This document shows, in pieces, positions 1 through 9,161 of a stretch of 64,000 nucleotides of DNA. Each line of letters opens with the position of its first letter. The first letter of the stretch is position 1. Source of the stretch: DATEPR01 sp963780635 (GTDB taxonomy: Bacteria > Actinomycetota > Actinomycetes > Mycobacteriales > Pseudonocardiaceae); the NCBI GenBank assembly GCA_963780635.1, contig CAWACW010000010.1, positions 496,001 to 560,000 of the forward strand. The letters run 5' to 3'. Both the position numbers and the translations under genes were made by a program. The notes under the pieces are model-generated. The model saw only the letters and a list, made by a program, of their open reading frames with translations, searched no databases and had not been told where the DNA came from.

Positions 1-15
1 CGAGGGGGTCGGCCG

Positions 16-567
16 GTGAGCCAGCACATGGCGAACGCTCCGGGCCACGTTGCCGGCGACGACGTGGCACTGCGCGAGCGCGTACTGAACCCCTACCGGG
101 AGAACTGCAAGTATCTCCGGTCGATCGAAGTACGGTCCGAAAAGGACGCTGTGGTGGCAACGGGCGAGTTCGGCGTCGAGGAGTCCTACTACATCGACAG
201 CACCGGCCACTTCAATGCGGTCGAGTACAACATCTGCTACAACCAGGCGGCCTACTACCTGATCGCGCAGTCGATCCAGCATCAGCTGCTGCCCGCTTTC
301 AAGGGCTGGTCGATCGACGACTTCTGGGAGCGACAGCTGGGCGACGTGCTGATCGTCGAGTTCAGCACCACCTTCCAGCAGCAGATCAGGCCGCACAAGT
401 TCAGCGGGGAGCTGACCTTCGGTAAGTCGTGGACGCAGCCCGCCACGCCGGCCAGTCCGCCCCTGGTCGCCATCGAGACCAAGTGCAAGTTCTGGGACGC
501 GACCGGCGGCAAGTGCCAGGGCCGGGCGCTGCTCGCGGTCACAAACCCGCCGGAGCTTGCGCGGTGA
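16..567 (+). CDS. FcoT-like hotdog-fold acyl thioesterase
   Basis: The 183-residue product has the same length as mycobacterial FcoT (Rv0098), the long-chain acyl thioesterase beside the isonitrile-lipopeptide synthetase, and follows it closely. The segment at residues 62-77 (STGHFNAVE, then NICYNQ) and the later GWSIDD at 97-102 are family hallmarks. FcoT/ScoD-type enzymes hydrolyse acyl thioesters, and in isonitrile pathways also help add glycine to an enoyl thioester. Here the gene opens a PKS cluster and its stop overlaps the start of a free ACP gene, so acyl-ACP is the likely substrate. The GTG start follows a G-rich ribosome-binding site at the very edge of the window; a slightly earlier start outside the window cannot be excluded. 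Confidence 0.85.
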   Translation: MSQHMANAPGHVAGDDVALRERVLNPYRENCKYLRSIEVRSEKDAVVATGEFGVEESYYIDSTGHFNAVEYNICYNQAAYYLIAQSIQHQLLPAFKGWSIDDFWERQLGDVLIVEFSTTFQQQIRPHKFSGELTFGKSWTQPATPASPPLVAIETKCKFWDATGGKCQGRALLAVTNPPELAR

Positions 568-941
568 TCGCGCCGAGCCCGCAGGTGCGCCAGGTCCTCG
601 CGCTGCCCAAGGCCGGCCGCCGCGCGGCGCTCGAGGAGCTGGTGATCGCCGAGTTCGCGGAGATCCTCGGGCTCCCCGATGGCGCGGAGTTCCCGCGCCG
701 CACAGGGTTCTTCGACCTCGGCATGACCTCGTTGCGGCTCACCGAGGTCCGCCAGCGACTCACCCGGCTGCTGGGCGACCAGGTCCGCGTCGAGACGCTG
801 TTCGAACACGCCACTATGGACAGTCTGATCGAGCACCTGGTCACCGCCGTGCTCCCCGAGCTCGCTCACGACACCACCGAGGACGCGCCGCTCGACCCAC
901 CCGCACAGCTCGACGAGTTGCTCAAGCGGCTCTACCGCTGA
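564..941 (+). CDS. free acyl carrier protein
   Basis: This is a 125-residue discrete carrier protein. The sequence FFDLGMTSL contains the phosphopantetheine attachment serine, followed by a typical helix II and a second hydrophobic helix. The tail is acidic and proline-rich (about 25 residues). The GTG start at 564 overlaps the thioesterase stop (GTGA), which I prefer over upstream in-frame ATGs inside that gene. A carrier outside the PKS polypeptide, made together with a thioesterase and an acyl-AMP ligase, suggests that a starter or finished acyl chain is handled on this ACP rather than on the PKS's own ACP. Confidence 0.88.
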   Translation: MIAPSPQVRQVLALPKAGRRAALEELVIAEFAEILGLPDGAEFPRRTGFFDLGMTSLRLTEVRQRLTRLLGDQVRVETLFEHATMDSLIEHLVTAVLPELAHDTTEDAPLDPPAQLDELLKRLYR

Positions 942-966
942 GCGGCGAACGACCTAGGAGATCGGA

Positions 967-3900
967 ATGCCCAGCACCGAGGACACCCAGGAGCTGCTCG
1001 AGCGGCTGTTGCTGGAGAAGTACGAGCCGATCGCGATCGTCGGCACCGGGATGCGGCTGCCGGGCGGCAACGACTCGCGCGAAGCACTCGCGGACTTCCT
1101 GCGCGACGGGCGCTCGGGCATCGGGCCGATCCCGGCTGACCGCTGGGACGTACCCGCGTTCGCCTCGGCCGCCGCTGCCGGCGAGCCGGTGGAGCGGGGA
1201 AAGATCGCGACCGCGGGTGGCGGCTTCCTCGACGACGTCGACATGTTCGACCCCGCGTTCTTCGGGATCTCGCCGAAGGAAGCGAGCTATGTCGACCCGC
1301 AGCAGCGCCTGATCCTGGAGACCTCGTGGGAGGCGCTGGAGGACGCGGGACTGGACGCGACGGCGCTGCGCGGTGCCAACGGCGGCGTGTACGTCGGCGT
1401 GAGCGCGGCCGACTACATGGTCGCCACCGACGAGCTGCCACACGACGAGCTGGACGGCTACCTCGGCGCGGGCACCGCGCACAGCGCCGTGTCCGGACGG
1501 CTCGCCTACTTCCTCGGCTGGCAGGGGCCGTGCGTCAGTGTCGACACCGCGTGCTCGTCGTCGCTCGTCGCGTTGCACATGGCGGTGCAGGACCTGCGCC
1601 AGCGGCAGTGCGACGTGGCGTTGTGCGGCGCGGTCAGCCTGATCCTGCACCCGCAGGCGCACATCGTCACCTCGCAGGCGGGCATGCTCGCGCCGGACGG
1701 GCAGTGCAAGACGTTCGACGACGGTGCCGACGGCTACGCCCGCAGCGAGGGCTGCGGGGTCCTGGCGCTCAAGCGGATGTCGGACGCCAAGCGCGACGGC
1801 GACCGGATCCTCGCGCTGGTCCGCGGTACCGCGATCCGCCAGGACGGCGAGAGCGGCGGGCTCACCGTGCCCAACGGCCGCGCCCAGCAACGGGTGATGC
1901 GGGCCGCGCTGGACAACTCGGCGATGCGGCCCGCGGACATCCAGTACATCGAGGTGCACGGCACCGGCACCGCGGTCGGCGATCCCATCGAGGTCGACGC
2001 GATCGCCGGCCTGTTCGCGCAGTCGCACGACCGGGACAACCCCGTGCTGATCGGCTCGGTGAAGACCAACCTCGGCCACTCCGAACCCGCTGCCGGAGTC
2101 AGCGGAGTGCTCAAGGTGCTGCTGCAGCTCGCCGACCGGCGGGTGTATCCACACCTGAACCTCACCACCCCGTCGAGCCGGATCCCGTGGGACGACATCC
2201 CGGTCGCGGTGCCCACCGCGGGTGCGGACTGGCCCGCCGCACCGACCCGGCGTGCACTGGTCAACTCGTTCGGCTTCGCCGGCACCATCGCCTCGGCGGT
2301 CGTCGAGCAGGCGCCGCCGGAACCGCGGGAACCGCCGCGGGGGAGCGGGCCAGGCGTGCTGACGCTGTCGGCGAGGAACCGCAAGGCGTTGCGCGGCCAG
2401 GCACAGCGTTACCTCGACCATCTCCAGGCGCACCCGGGCATCGACATCGGCGCGCTGTGCCACGCCAGCAACGTCGCCCGCGCGCACCTGCCCGCCCGCC
2501 TCGCCGGCGTGGTCGCCGATCGGTCGGGCGCCCGTGCGCTGCTGGAGAAGCATACGGGGGACACCGCCGAGTCACGCAGGTTCGGCAAGGTCGCGTTCCT
2601 CTACACCGGGCAGGGCGCCCAGCGCCCGGGCATGGGCGCGGACCTCTACCGGCGGCACCGGGCGTTCGCCGTCGCGGTCGACGAGTGCGACGCATTGTTC
2701 GCCGCGCACCTCGACGGCCGCTCGATCGCGGAGCTCATGTTCGGCACTGACGAGGAACTGCTCGGCCAGACCCGGTTCACCCAGCCCGCGCTGTTCACCC
2801 TGGAGTACGCGCTCACCGCGCTGTGGGCGTCGTGGGGAGTCCGGCCGGACGTGCTGATCGGGCACAGCATCGGCGAGGTGGTGGCAGCGACCGTCGCGGG
2901 GGTGTTCACGCTGCCGGACGCGGTAACCCTGGTGGCCACCAGGGCCCGCCTCATGCAGTCGGTGACCACACCCGGCGGCATGCTCGCCGTGCAGGGCTCC
3001 GCCGAGCGGGTAGCGCCCTTGCTGGCCGGGCACGACGACCTGGCGCTCGCCGCGATGAACGCGCCCGACCAGTGCGTGGTCTCGGGCGGGCAGGACGCGC
3101 TCGCCGCGGTGGCCACCGAGCTGGAGCGCCACGGCCTGTCCGGCAGACAGCTGCCGGTGTCGCACGCGTTCCACTCGCCGCTGATGGACGAGGTCACCAC
3201 GGAGTTCCGCGCGGCCATCGCGGACATCGAGCTGCGCGCGCCGGAAATCGCGTTCGTGTCCAACCTCACCGGCGAGGTGGCGAGTGCGGCCGAGGTGTGC
3301 GACCTGGACTACTGGGTGCGCCTGATCCGCGAGCCGGTGGACTTCGCGCGCGGGATGCGCACGGTCGCCGCCCGCGGCCCGCACGCGATGCTCGAGATCG
3401 GACCGGGGCGCACCCTGGTCGACGTGGGCAGGAGGTGTGTGCCCGCGGCAGAGCACACCTGGATCGCCTCCCTCGACCACGGAGCCGCCGAGCTCGCGCT
3501 CGCCGCTGCCTACACCGCGGGCCTGCCGGTCGACTGGGCCGGCGTGCACGAGGACCGGCCCCGGCCGCGGCTGTCGCTGCCCACCTACGCGTTCGACCGC
3601 AAGCGCCACTGGCTGCCCGCGGCCCGCAAGCAGGCGCGGTCGGGCCACCCGCTGCTGGGCGCCGAGGTGTCCACATCGGATCCGGGCGTGCGGGAGTTCG
3701 CCTGCCCGGTGAGCGCCGAGCAGCCCGCCTACCTCGCCGACCACCAGGTCGCCGGGCAGGTCGTGTTCCCAGCCGCCGGGTTCGTCGAGGCGCTGGTGGC
3801 AGGCTTGGACGCGGTCTTCGGCGACACCACGGCACCGATTCGCGACCTCACGATCCACGAGGCGCTGTTCCTTACCGGTGAGCAGTGCGTGCTGCGCACC

Positions 3901-6153
3901 AGGGTGACCCCCGCCGACGACGGCAGCGCCGCGCTGGAGATCGTCAGCACGGTCGGCGACATCGAGCGCCGGCACGTCACCGCCACGGCCGCGGCGCCAG
4001 GCGACGCGGCCGCCGGCGAGCTGGCCGAGCTGGCCGCGGCGATGACCGGGGACGGCGAGCGCGCTGCCGCCGATGGTGCGCCCGGCGAGGTCGCCGACCT
4101 CTACGACGACTTCATCGAGTCGGAGATGGAGTATGGCCCACGGTTCCGGCTCATCCGTTCCTTCAAGCGCCACGGTGCGGACCTGTCGGTCGCGGAGCTC
4201 ACCGGTCCGGGTGGGGTGCCCACCGAGCACCTGCCGCCTGCGGTGCTGGACGCCGCGCTGCAGTCCCTCGCGACGGTGATCCAACCGGGCCTGCCGGTGC
4301 GGTTCCGGGCCTTCCGGCTGCTGAGCCGCCCGCGCGGGGAGCGGCTGCGCAGTGTCATCCGGCTGCGGCCGGCGGGCGAGACGTCCGATGTGGACTACGT
4401 GGCCGACGTGCTCGTGCGCGACGACAACCGCACGGTCTGCGTGCTCACCGGGCTGGAGCTGCGCCACGTCGCCCGCTCGCCGGGCTCGCGCCGCCGCCTG
4501 TACCACGAGCCGCGCTGGGTCGAGCGGCCCGCGCCCGCGCCCGGCCCCGAGCGCCCGGTCGTCCTGCTGCACAGCCCCGGTGACTTCGACCAGGTCCGGG
4601 ATCCGCAGGCCGACGTGTGCTGGTTCTGGCGTGCCGGTGGCGACTCGGTCGCCGAGGATTGCGAGCGCAACCTCACCGAGTTGCTGGACCTGGTGCGGCT
4701 GCTGGAGAAGAAGGGGTTCGGGGGACGGCTGTGGCTCATCACCCGTGGCGCCCAGCGGTTGCCGGACGATCCACCGGGCGCACCGGCCGCACCGGCCGCG
4801 GCCACGGTATGGGGTTTCGGCGCGGTGCTCGCGAACGAGTATCCAGCGTGGCGGGTGACGATGCTCGACCTCGCGGCGGATGAGCACGACGGTGTGGCCG
4901 CCGCGTGCCGGACCACGCCCGACAACGAGCTGCAGGTGGCGTTGCGCGGCGATCGGCGATACGTCCGCAGGATCGAGCAGGCCGACCCCGAGCAGCGACC
5001 CGAGACGCCCACTGTGGACGGCGAGCACACCTACGTGATCACCGGAGGCTTCGGTGGGCTGGGGCTCGCCGCCGCGCGCACGCTGGCCGGGCTCGGCGCC
5101 CGCCACCTCGCGCTGGTCGGCAGGCGGGTGCCGGACCAGCGGCGGCTCGCGGAACTACGCGCCGAGCTGGGCGTGGAGGTCACCGGGCGTGCCGCGGACA
5201 TCGCCGAGCCCGATGACGTCCGCGCGCTGTTCGCGACACTCGCGCAGAGCGGACCCCCGGTCGGCGGCGTGATCCACGCGGCGGGGCAGCTGGCCGACAA
5301 GCCGGTCACCGCGCAGACCTGGGCCGACCTCGACACCGTGTTCCGCGCGAAGGTGTACGGCAGTCTGCTGCTGCACCAGGCCACCGCCGACCTGCCGGAG
5401 GTGACGTTCTTCGTCGGCTACGCCTCCAGCTCCACCGTGTTCGGGCAGGCGGGGCAGGCCAACTACGCGGCAGGCAACGCCTTCCTCGACGCCCTGATGC
5501 ACTGGCGGGTGGCGAATGGGCTGCCCGGCGCCGCGATCGACTGGGGTCCCTGGGACGAGATCGGCATGGCCGCGGGGCTCAGCGAACGGCGCCGCGACGC
5601 CTACGTCCGGCAGGGCATGCGGTTCGTCCGGCCCCGCGACGGCGGTCGCGCGCTGGCGATGATCCTGGCCCGGCCGGCGCCGCAGACGGTGGTCGGCGAG
5701 TGCGACTGGAACACGTTCGCGAGCACCCGGCCCCTGCCCAACGCGCAGTACGAGCAACTGGCCCGGCCCGCCGCAGGCGCGACGGTCACCGTGGACCTCG
5801 CGGAGTTGGCGGCCCTGCCCGCAGCGGAGCGGCACGCGCGGCTGACCGAGCTCGTGCGCGCCACGATCGCCGACGTCCTGCTCTTCGACACGCCCGAGGA
5901 CATCCAGCCGGACGCTCCGTTCGCCAACCTGGGGCTCGACTCGCTCGCCGGCGTGGAGGTCAAGAACAAGGTCGAGGCCGTGCTCGGCAAGGCGCTGCCC
6001 ACGTCGGTGATCCTCGATCATCCCGACACCGAGGCGCTCGCGTCCTATCTGGACACCGTGATCACCGGCGATGGCGACGGTGGCGGCGAGGACGGCGGCT
6101 GGGACCTCGACGACGCCGAGGCCGAGCTCGCCGCGCTGAAGGAGGCCGGCTGA
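967..6153 (+). CDS. type I polyketide synthase, KS-AT-DH-KR-ACP, probably iterative
   Basis: The 1728-residue single-module PKS has its domains in this order: KS (about 20-445; active Cys196 in DTACSSS, EVHGTGT and NLGH histidines present); AT (about 540-840; Ser634 in GHSIGE and HAFHSP at 733, both typical of malonyl specificity); DH (His926 in HQVAGQVVFP and Asp1095 in LDAALQ); a structural plus catalytic KR (TGGFGGLG from 1360; Ser1487-1489, Tyr1500); and ACP (Ser1659 in LGLDSL). There is no ER, no thioesterase and no C-terminal docking domain. It is the only multidomain PKS in view, and its size and domain order match bacterial 6-methylsalicylate/naphthoate synthases, so iterative use is likely. 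The product could be aromatic or a linear polyene. Good ribosome-binding site: CTAGGAGATCGG. Confidence 0.93.
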   Translation: MPSTEDTQELLERLLLEKYEPIAIVGTGMRLPGGNDSREALADFLRDGRSGIGPIPADRWDVPAFASAAAAGEPVERGKIATAGGGFLDDVDMFDPAFFGISPKEASYVDPQQRLILETSWEALEDAGLDATALRGANGGVYVGVSAADYMVATDELPHDELDGYLGAGTAHSAVSGRLAYFLGWQGPCVSVDTACSSSLVALHMAVQDLRQRQCDVALCGAVSLILHPQAHIVTSQAGMLAPDGQCKTFDDGADGYARSEGCGVLALKRMSDAKRDGDRILALVRGTAIRQDGESGGLTVPNGRAQQRVMRAALDNSAMRPADIQYIEVHGTGTAVGDPIEVDAIAGLFAQSHDRDNPVLIGSVKTNLGHSEPAAGVSGVLKVLLQLADRRVYPHLNLTTPSSRIPWDDIPVAVPTAGADWPAAPTRRALVNSFGFAGTIASAVVEQAPPEPREPPRGSGPGVLTLSARNRKALRGQAQRYLDHLQAHPGIDIGALCHASNVARAHLPARLAGVVADRSGARALLEKHTGDTAESRRFGKVAFLYTGQGAQRPGMGADLYRRHRAFAVAVDECDALFAAHLDGRSIAELMFGTDEELLGQTRFTQPALFTLEYALTALWASWGVRPDVLIGHSIGEVVAATVAGVFTLPDAVTLVATRARLMQSVTTPGGMLAVQGSAERVAPLLAGHDDLALAAMNAPDQCVVSGGQDALAAVATELERHGLSGRQLPVSHAFHSPLMDEVTTEFRAAIADIELRAPEIAFVSNLTGEVASAAEVCDLDYWVRLIREPVDFARGMRTVAARGPHAMLEIGPGRTLVDVGRRCVPAAEHTWIASLDHGAAELALAAAYTAGLPVDWAGVHEDRPRPRLSLPTYAFDRKRHWLPAARKQARSGHPLLGAEVSTSDPGVREFACPVSAEQPAYLADHQVAGQVVFPAAGFVEALVAGLDAVFGDTTAPIRDLTIHEALFLTGEQCVLRTRVTPADDGSAALEIVSTVGDIERRHVTATAAAPGDAAAGELAELAAAMTGDGERAAADGAPGEVADLYDDFIESEMEYGPRFRLIRSFKRHGADLSVAELTGPGGVPTEHLPPAVLDAALQSLATVIQPGLPVRFRAFRLLSRPRGERLRSVIRLRPAGETSDVDYVADVLVRDDNRTVCVLTGLELRHVARSPGSRRRLYHEPRWVERPAPAPGPERPVVLLHSPGDFDQVRDPQADVCWFWRAGGDSVAEDCERNLTELLDLVRLLEKKGFGGRLWLITRGAQRLPDDPPGAPAAPAAATVWGFGAVLANEYPAWRVTMLDLAADEHDGVAAACRTTPDNELQVALRGDRRYVRRIEQADPEQRPETPTVDGEHTYVITGGFGGLGLAAARTLAGLGARHLALVGRRVPDQRRLAELRAELGVEVTGRAADIAEPDDVRALFATLAQSGPPVGGVIHAAGQLADKPVTAQTWADLDTVFRAKVYGSLLLHQATADLPEVTFFVGYASSSTVFGQAGQANYAAGNAFLDALMHWRVANGLPGAAIDWGPWDEIGMAAGLSERRRDAYVRQGMRFVRPRDGGRALAMILARPAPQTVVGECDWNTFASTRPLPNAQYEQLARPAAGATVTVDLAELAALPAAERHARLTELVRATIADVLLFDTPEDIQPDAPFANLGLDSLAGVEVKNKVEAVLGKALPTSVILDHPDTEALASYLDTVITGDGDGGGEDGGWDLDDAEAELAALKEAG

Positions 6154-7604
6154 TGCGCTCCTACATCGAGTCGCTGGAGGAGCTGACGCGCAGCCAGCTC
6201 ATGGTGCTGCTCGCCCGGCGCCGCCGCGCCGACACCGAGGGCCTCGCCGTGGTCGGCATGAGCTGCCGGCTGCCCGGCGGTATCGAGGACCCCGCAGGGC
6301 TGTGGGAAGGCGTGCACGCGGGCCGGGCAGCCGACACGGCGGACGTGGGCGTGCCCACCGACAGCCGGGGCAGGCCGCGGTGGAACCTCGACGCACCCGA
6401 CATCGAGCCCTACGCGGACGCGCTGCGCAACGGCGCCTATCTGTCCGATGTGGACCTGTTCGACGCGGAGTCGTTCGGCATCCCGGACGAGGAGGCCCGC
6501 TGCATCGACCCGCAGCACCGGATGCTGCTCACCCAGGCCAGGCACGCCCTCGACGACGCCGGGATCACCGATCGGCGCGGCACCAGGGCCGCGGTCTTCG
6601 TGTCGGTCACCGCGCCGGAGTACGGCCTCGCCGCCGTCCGCAACGGGATCAAGGAGCTTTCCGCGGCCATGAGCACCGGCACCGTGGTGAGCGCGGCCGC
6701 GGGGCGGGTCGCGGCCACGTTCGGGCTCAGCGGACCCGCGCTCACCCTCGACACCGCCTGCTCGTCCACCCTCACCGCGGTCCACCTCGCCGGGCGGGCC
6801 CTGCGCGCCGGGGAGTGCGACGTGGCGCTCGTCGGCGCGAGCCATCTGCTGCTGTCGCCCGTCACCACCGGCGTGTTCGCGGGCGCCGGGCTGCTCTCGC
6901 CCTCCGGCGCCTGCCGCCCGTTCACCGCGCGCGCCGACGGCTATGTTCGCGGCGAGGGCGCGGTCGTCCTGGTGCTCAAGCGTGAGCACGACGCGGAGCG
7001 GGACGGCGACAAGCCCTACGCGGTCATCCGGTCCAGCGCGGTGCACCAGCACGGCGGCCGGGCGGCGCTGAGCAGCCCCTCGGCGGCGGGCCAGCGCCAG
7101 GTGGTGCAGGACTGCCTGCGTGCGGCGGAGGTGAGCCCTGCCGAGGTCGGCTACGTCGAGGCGCACGGCAGCGCCGACATGGTCACCGACGCCGTCGAGG
7201 CCGACGCGCTCGCCGCGGCCTACGAGCGCCAGTCGGCGGACGCATGCCCGTTGTACATCGGGTCGGGCAAAGTCAACGTCGGCTACCTCGAGACGGCGGC
7301 CGGTGCCGCCGGGCTCATCCGGGCGGTCCTCGCCGTCGGGCACGGCACCGTGCCGCCGCAACCCGACTTCACCGACCCGGCCCCGGACATCCCGTGGCAG
7401 CGCATGTCGCTTTCGGTGCCGACCGGGGCGACGCCGTGGCCGGACACCGGCCGGGTCCTGGCCGGGGTCAACGCCTTCGGCTTCACCGGCACCAATGCGC
7501 ACGTGCTGCTCGAGGCGCCCTCGCGCTCCCGGCCCGATGCGGAGCCCGGCCGGATCCGGCACACCGGCCAGCCGTACTGGCTCGACTCCTACAACTGGGA
7601 TTGA
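6153..7604 (+). CDS. stand-alone type I ketosynthase with altered active site
   Basis: This 483-residue protein consists of one KS domain behind a short N-terminal helix of docking type (IESLEELTRSQLM). Cys203 in DTACSST, His338 in EAHGS and Lys373 are kept. The second histidine of the usual NxGH motif is Tyr378 (NVGYLE), and HGTGT is changed to HGSAD. Loss of that His should impair malonyl decarboxylation, so the protein may act as a non-elongating acyltransferase, a structural partner, or a condensing enzyme with another mechanism. The ATG at 6153 overlaps the PKS stop (TGATG), implying coupled translation and a physical partnership with the PKS. No AT or ACP is fused to it. Confidence 0.88.
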   Translation: MRSYIESLEELTRSQLMVLLARRRRADTEGLAVVGMSCRLPGGIEDPAGLWEGVHAGRAADTADVGVPTDSRGRPRWNLDAPDIEPYADALRNGAYLSDVDLFDAESFGIPDEEARCIDPQHRMLLTQARHALDDAGITDRRGTRAAVFVSVTAPEYGLAAVRNGIKELSAAMSTGTVVSAAAGRVAATFGLSGPALTLDTACSSTLTAVHLAGRALRAGECDVALVGASHLLLSPVTTGVFAGAGLLSPSGACRPFTARADGYVRGEGAVVLVLKREHDAERDGDKPYAVIRSSAVHQHGGRAALSSPSAAGQRQVVQDCLRAAEVSPAEVGYVEAHGSADMVTDAVEADALAAAYERQSADACPLYIGSGKVNVGYLETAAGAAGLIRAVLAVGHGTVPPQPDFTDPAPDIPWQRMSLSVPTGATPWPDTGRVLAGVNAFGFTGTNAHVLLEAPSRSRPDAEPGRIRHTGQPYWLDSYNWD

Positions 7605-7610
7605 TCGCGA

Positions 7611-9149
7611 ATGACCACACCCGACACCCTGCGGGCCACGGTGCGCGCGCACGCGGCGCGGCGGCCTGAGCACCCCGCGCTGGTGTGCGGACGCCGGGTG
7701 CTCACCTACGCCGAACTGGAGGAGCGGACCGACCGGCTCGCCGGGGCACTGCACGCGTTCGGCGCGGGGCCCGGCACCCGGCTCGCGCACTTCGCCCGCG
7801 ACTCAGAGCGCTACTACGAGCTGCTGCTCGCGTGCGCCAAGACCGGCGCGGTGCTCGTGCCGGTCGACTGGCGACTCACCGCGAACGAGGTCGGGCACAT
7901 CCTGACCGACTCCGGCGCGCGGCTGCTGTTCACCGACTCGGCGTCCGCCCCGGTGGCCGCCGAGCTGGCGCAGTACCTCGACCACACCGTGGTCCTCGAC
8001 TCCCCTGAGGCCGACCGGTGGTGGGCGGGCGGGCCCGCGCCCGACCTCGCCGCCGACGACCCCGAGCGCGCCCTCGTGCAGATCTACACCAGCGGTACCA
8101 CGGGAGCACCCAAAGGCGTGGTACTGGCCGACCGGACGTTCGCCGCGATCGCGCACCTGCTCGCCGAGCACGACCTCGACTGGATCGACTGGCGCCCGGA
8201 CGACCGCAGCCTGCTCGGCGTCCCCGGCTTCCATGTGGGCGGGACCTGGTGGGCCGCCCAGGGCCTGCGGGCCGGCGTGACCAACGTGGTGGTGCCGGCG
8301 TTCGACAGCAGGCACGCGGTCGAGCTCATCCGGACGCTGCGGATCACCACGACGTGCATGGTGCCCTCCATGTTGCGGATGCTCGTGGACGAGCCGGGCG
8401 CCGGTCCCGCCGACTTCGCCTCGCTGCGCAAGGTGGTCTACGGCGGCTCGCCGATCTCCGACGTGCTGCTGGCGCGGTGTCTGAAGACGTTCGGCTGCGA
8501 GCTCGCCCAGATCTACGGCCTCACCGAGTCGGGCAACACCGCGGTCTGCCTCCCGCCCGCCGAGCACCGCCCGGGCAGCCCGCGGCTCGGCGCGGCCGGG
8601 CTGCCCTACCCCGGTGTTTCGGTGAAGGTCATCGACGACGCGGGCACACCGCTGCCCGCGGGGATCATCGGGCAGGTGTGCGTGCACACGCCCGCGCGGA
8701 TGATCGGCTACTGGAACCAGCCGGAGAAGACCGCGAGCACGCTGGTCGGCGGTTGGGTCCACACGGGCGACGCCGGCTACCTCGACGAGGACGGTTTCCT
8801 CTACATCTGCGACCGGATCGGCGACACCATCATCGTCGCCGGGGAGAACGTGTACCCCGCCGAGGTCGAGAAGGCGCTGTGCCGCCATCCCGGCGTGCGC
8901 GACGCGGCCGTGGTCGGCGCGCCGGACGACACGTGGGGGGAGTCCATCCACGCGTTCGTGGTGCCGCGCGAGCCCGGTGCGCTGACCACGGTCGCGCTGT
9001 CGGGTTTCCTGCGCACCGAGCTCGCCGGGTTCAAGGTGCCCACCCACTACGAGTTCACCCATGTCCTGCCGCGCAACCCCAGCGGCAAGATCCTGCGCCG
9101 CACGCTGCGCGACGAGCTGTGGGCGACCAGGCAACGCAAGGTCAACTGA
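7611..9149 (+). CDS. acyl-CoA/acyl-ACP ligase (AMP-binding, FadD-like)
   Basis: The 512-residue ANL-family adenylating enzyme shows the P-loop YTSGTTGAPKG near residue 160, IYGLTES near 300, the HTGD...DR hinge near 380-400, and the C-terminal catalytic lysine in NPSGK. It should activate a carboxylic acid as an acyl-adenylate and transfer it to CoA or to a carrier protein. No carrier domain is fused, so the free ACP at 564-941 is a natural acceptor. It starts 6 nt after the ketosynthase stop. Together with the FcoT-like protein and free ACP it recreates the trio next to the mycobacterial nrp gene (fcoT, fadD10, Rv0100). Substrate chain length cannot be read from sequence. Confidence 0.9.
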   Translation: MTTPDTLRATVRAHAARRPEHPALVCGRRVLTYAELEERTDRLAGALHAFGAGPGTRLAHFARDSERYYELLLACAKTGAVLVPVDWRLTANEVGHILTDSGARLLFTDSASAPVAAELAQYLDHTVVLDSPEADRWWAGGPAPDLAADDPERALVQIYTSGTTGAPKGVVLADRTFAAIAHLLAEHDLDWIDWRPDDRSLLGVPGFHVGGTWWAAQGLRAGVTNVVVPAFDSRHAVELIRTLRITTTCMVPSMLRMLVDEPGAGPADFASLRKVVYGGSPISDVLLARCLKTFGCELAQIYGLTESGNTAVCLPPAEHRPGSPRLGAAGLPYPGVSVKVIDDAGTPLPAGIIGQVCVHTPARMIGYWNQPEKTASTLVGGWVHTGDAGYLDEDGFLYICDRIGDTIIVAGENVYPAEVEKALCRHPGVRDAAVVGAPDDTWGESIHAFVVPREPGALTTVALSGFLRTELAGFKVPTHYEFTHVLPRNPSGKILRRTLRDELWATRQRKVN

Positions 9150-9161
9150 CGGAGGGAACCG

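Noticed and set aside
922..5106. Long minus-strand open frames across the PKS gene (543 and 844 codons)
   Set aside because: They are antisense shadows in high-GC coding DNA with Arg/Gly/His-rich translations and no domains; the plus-strand PKS explains the region.
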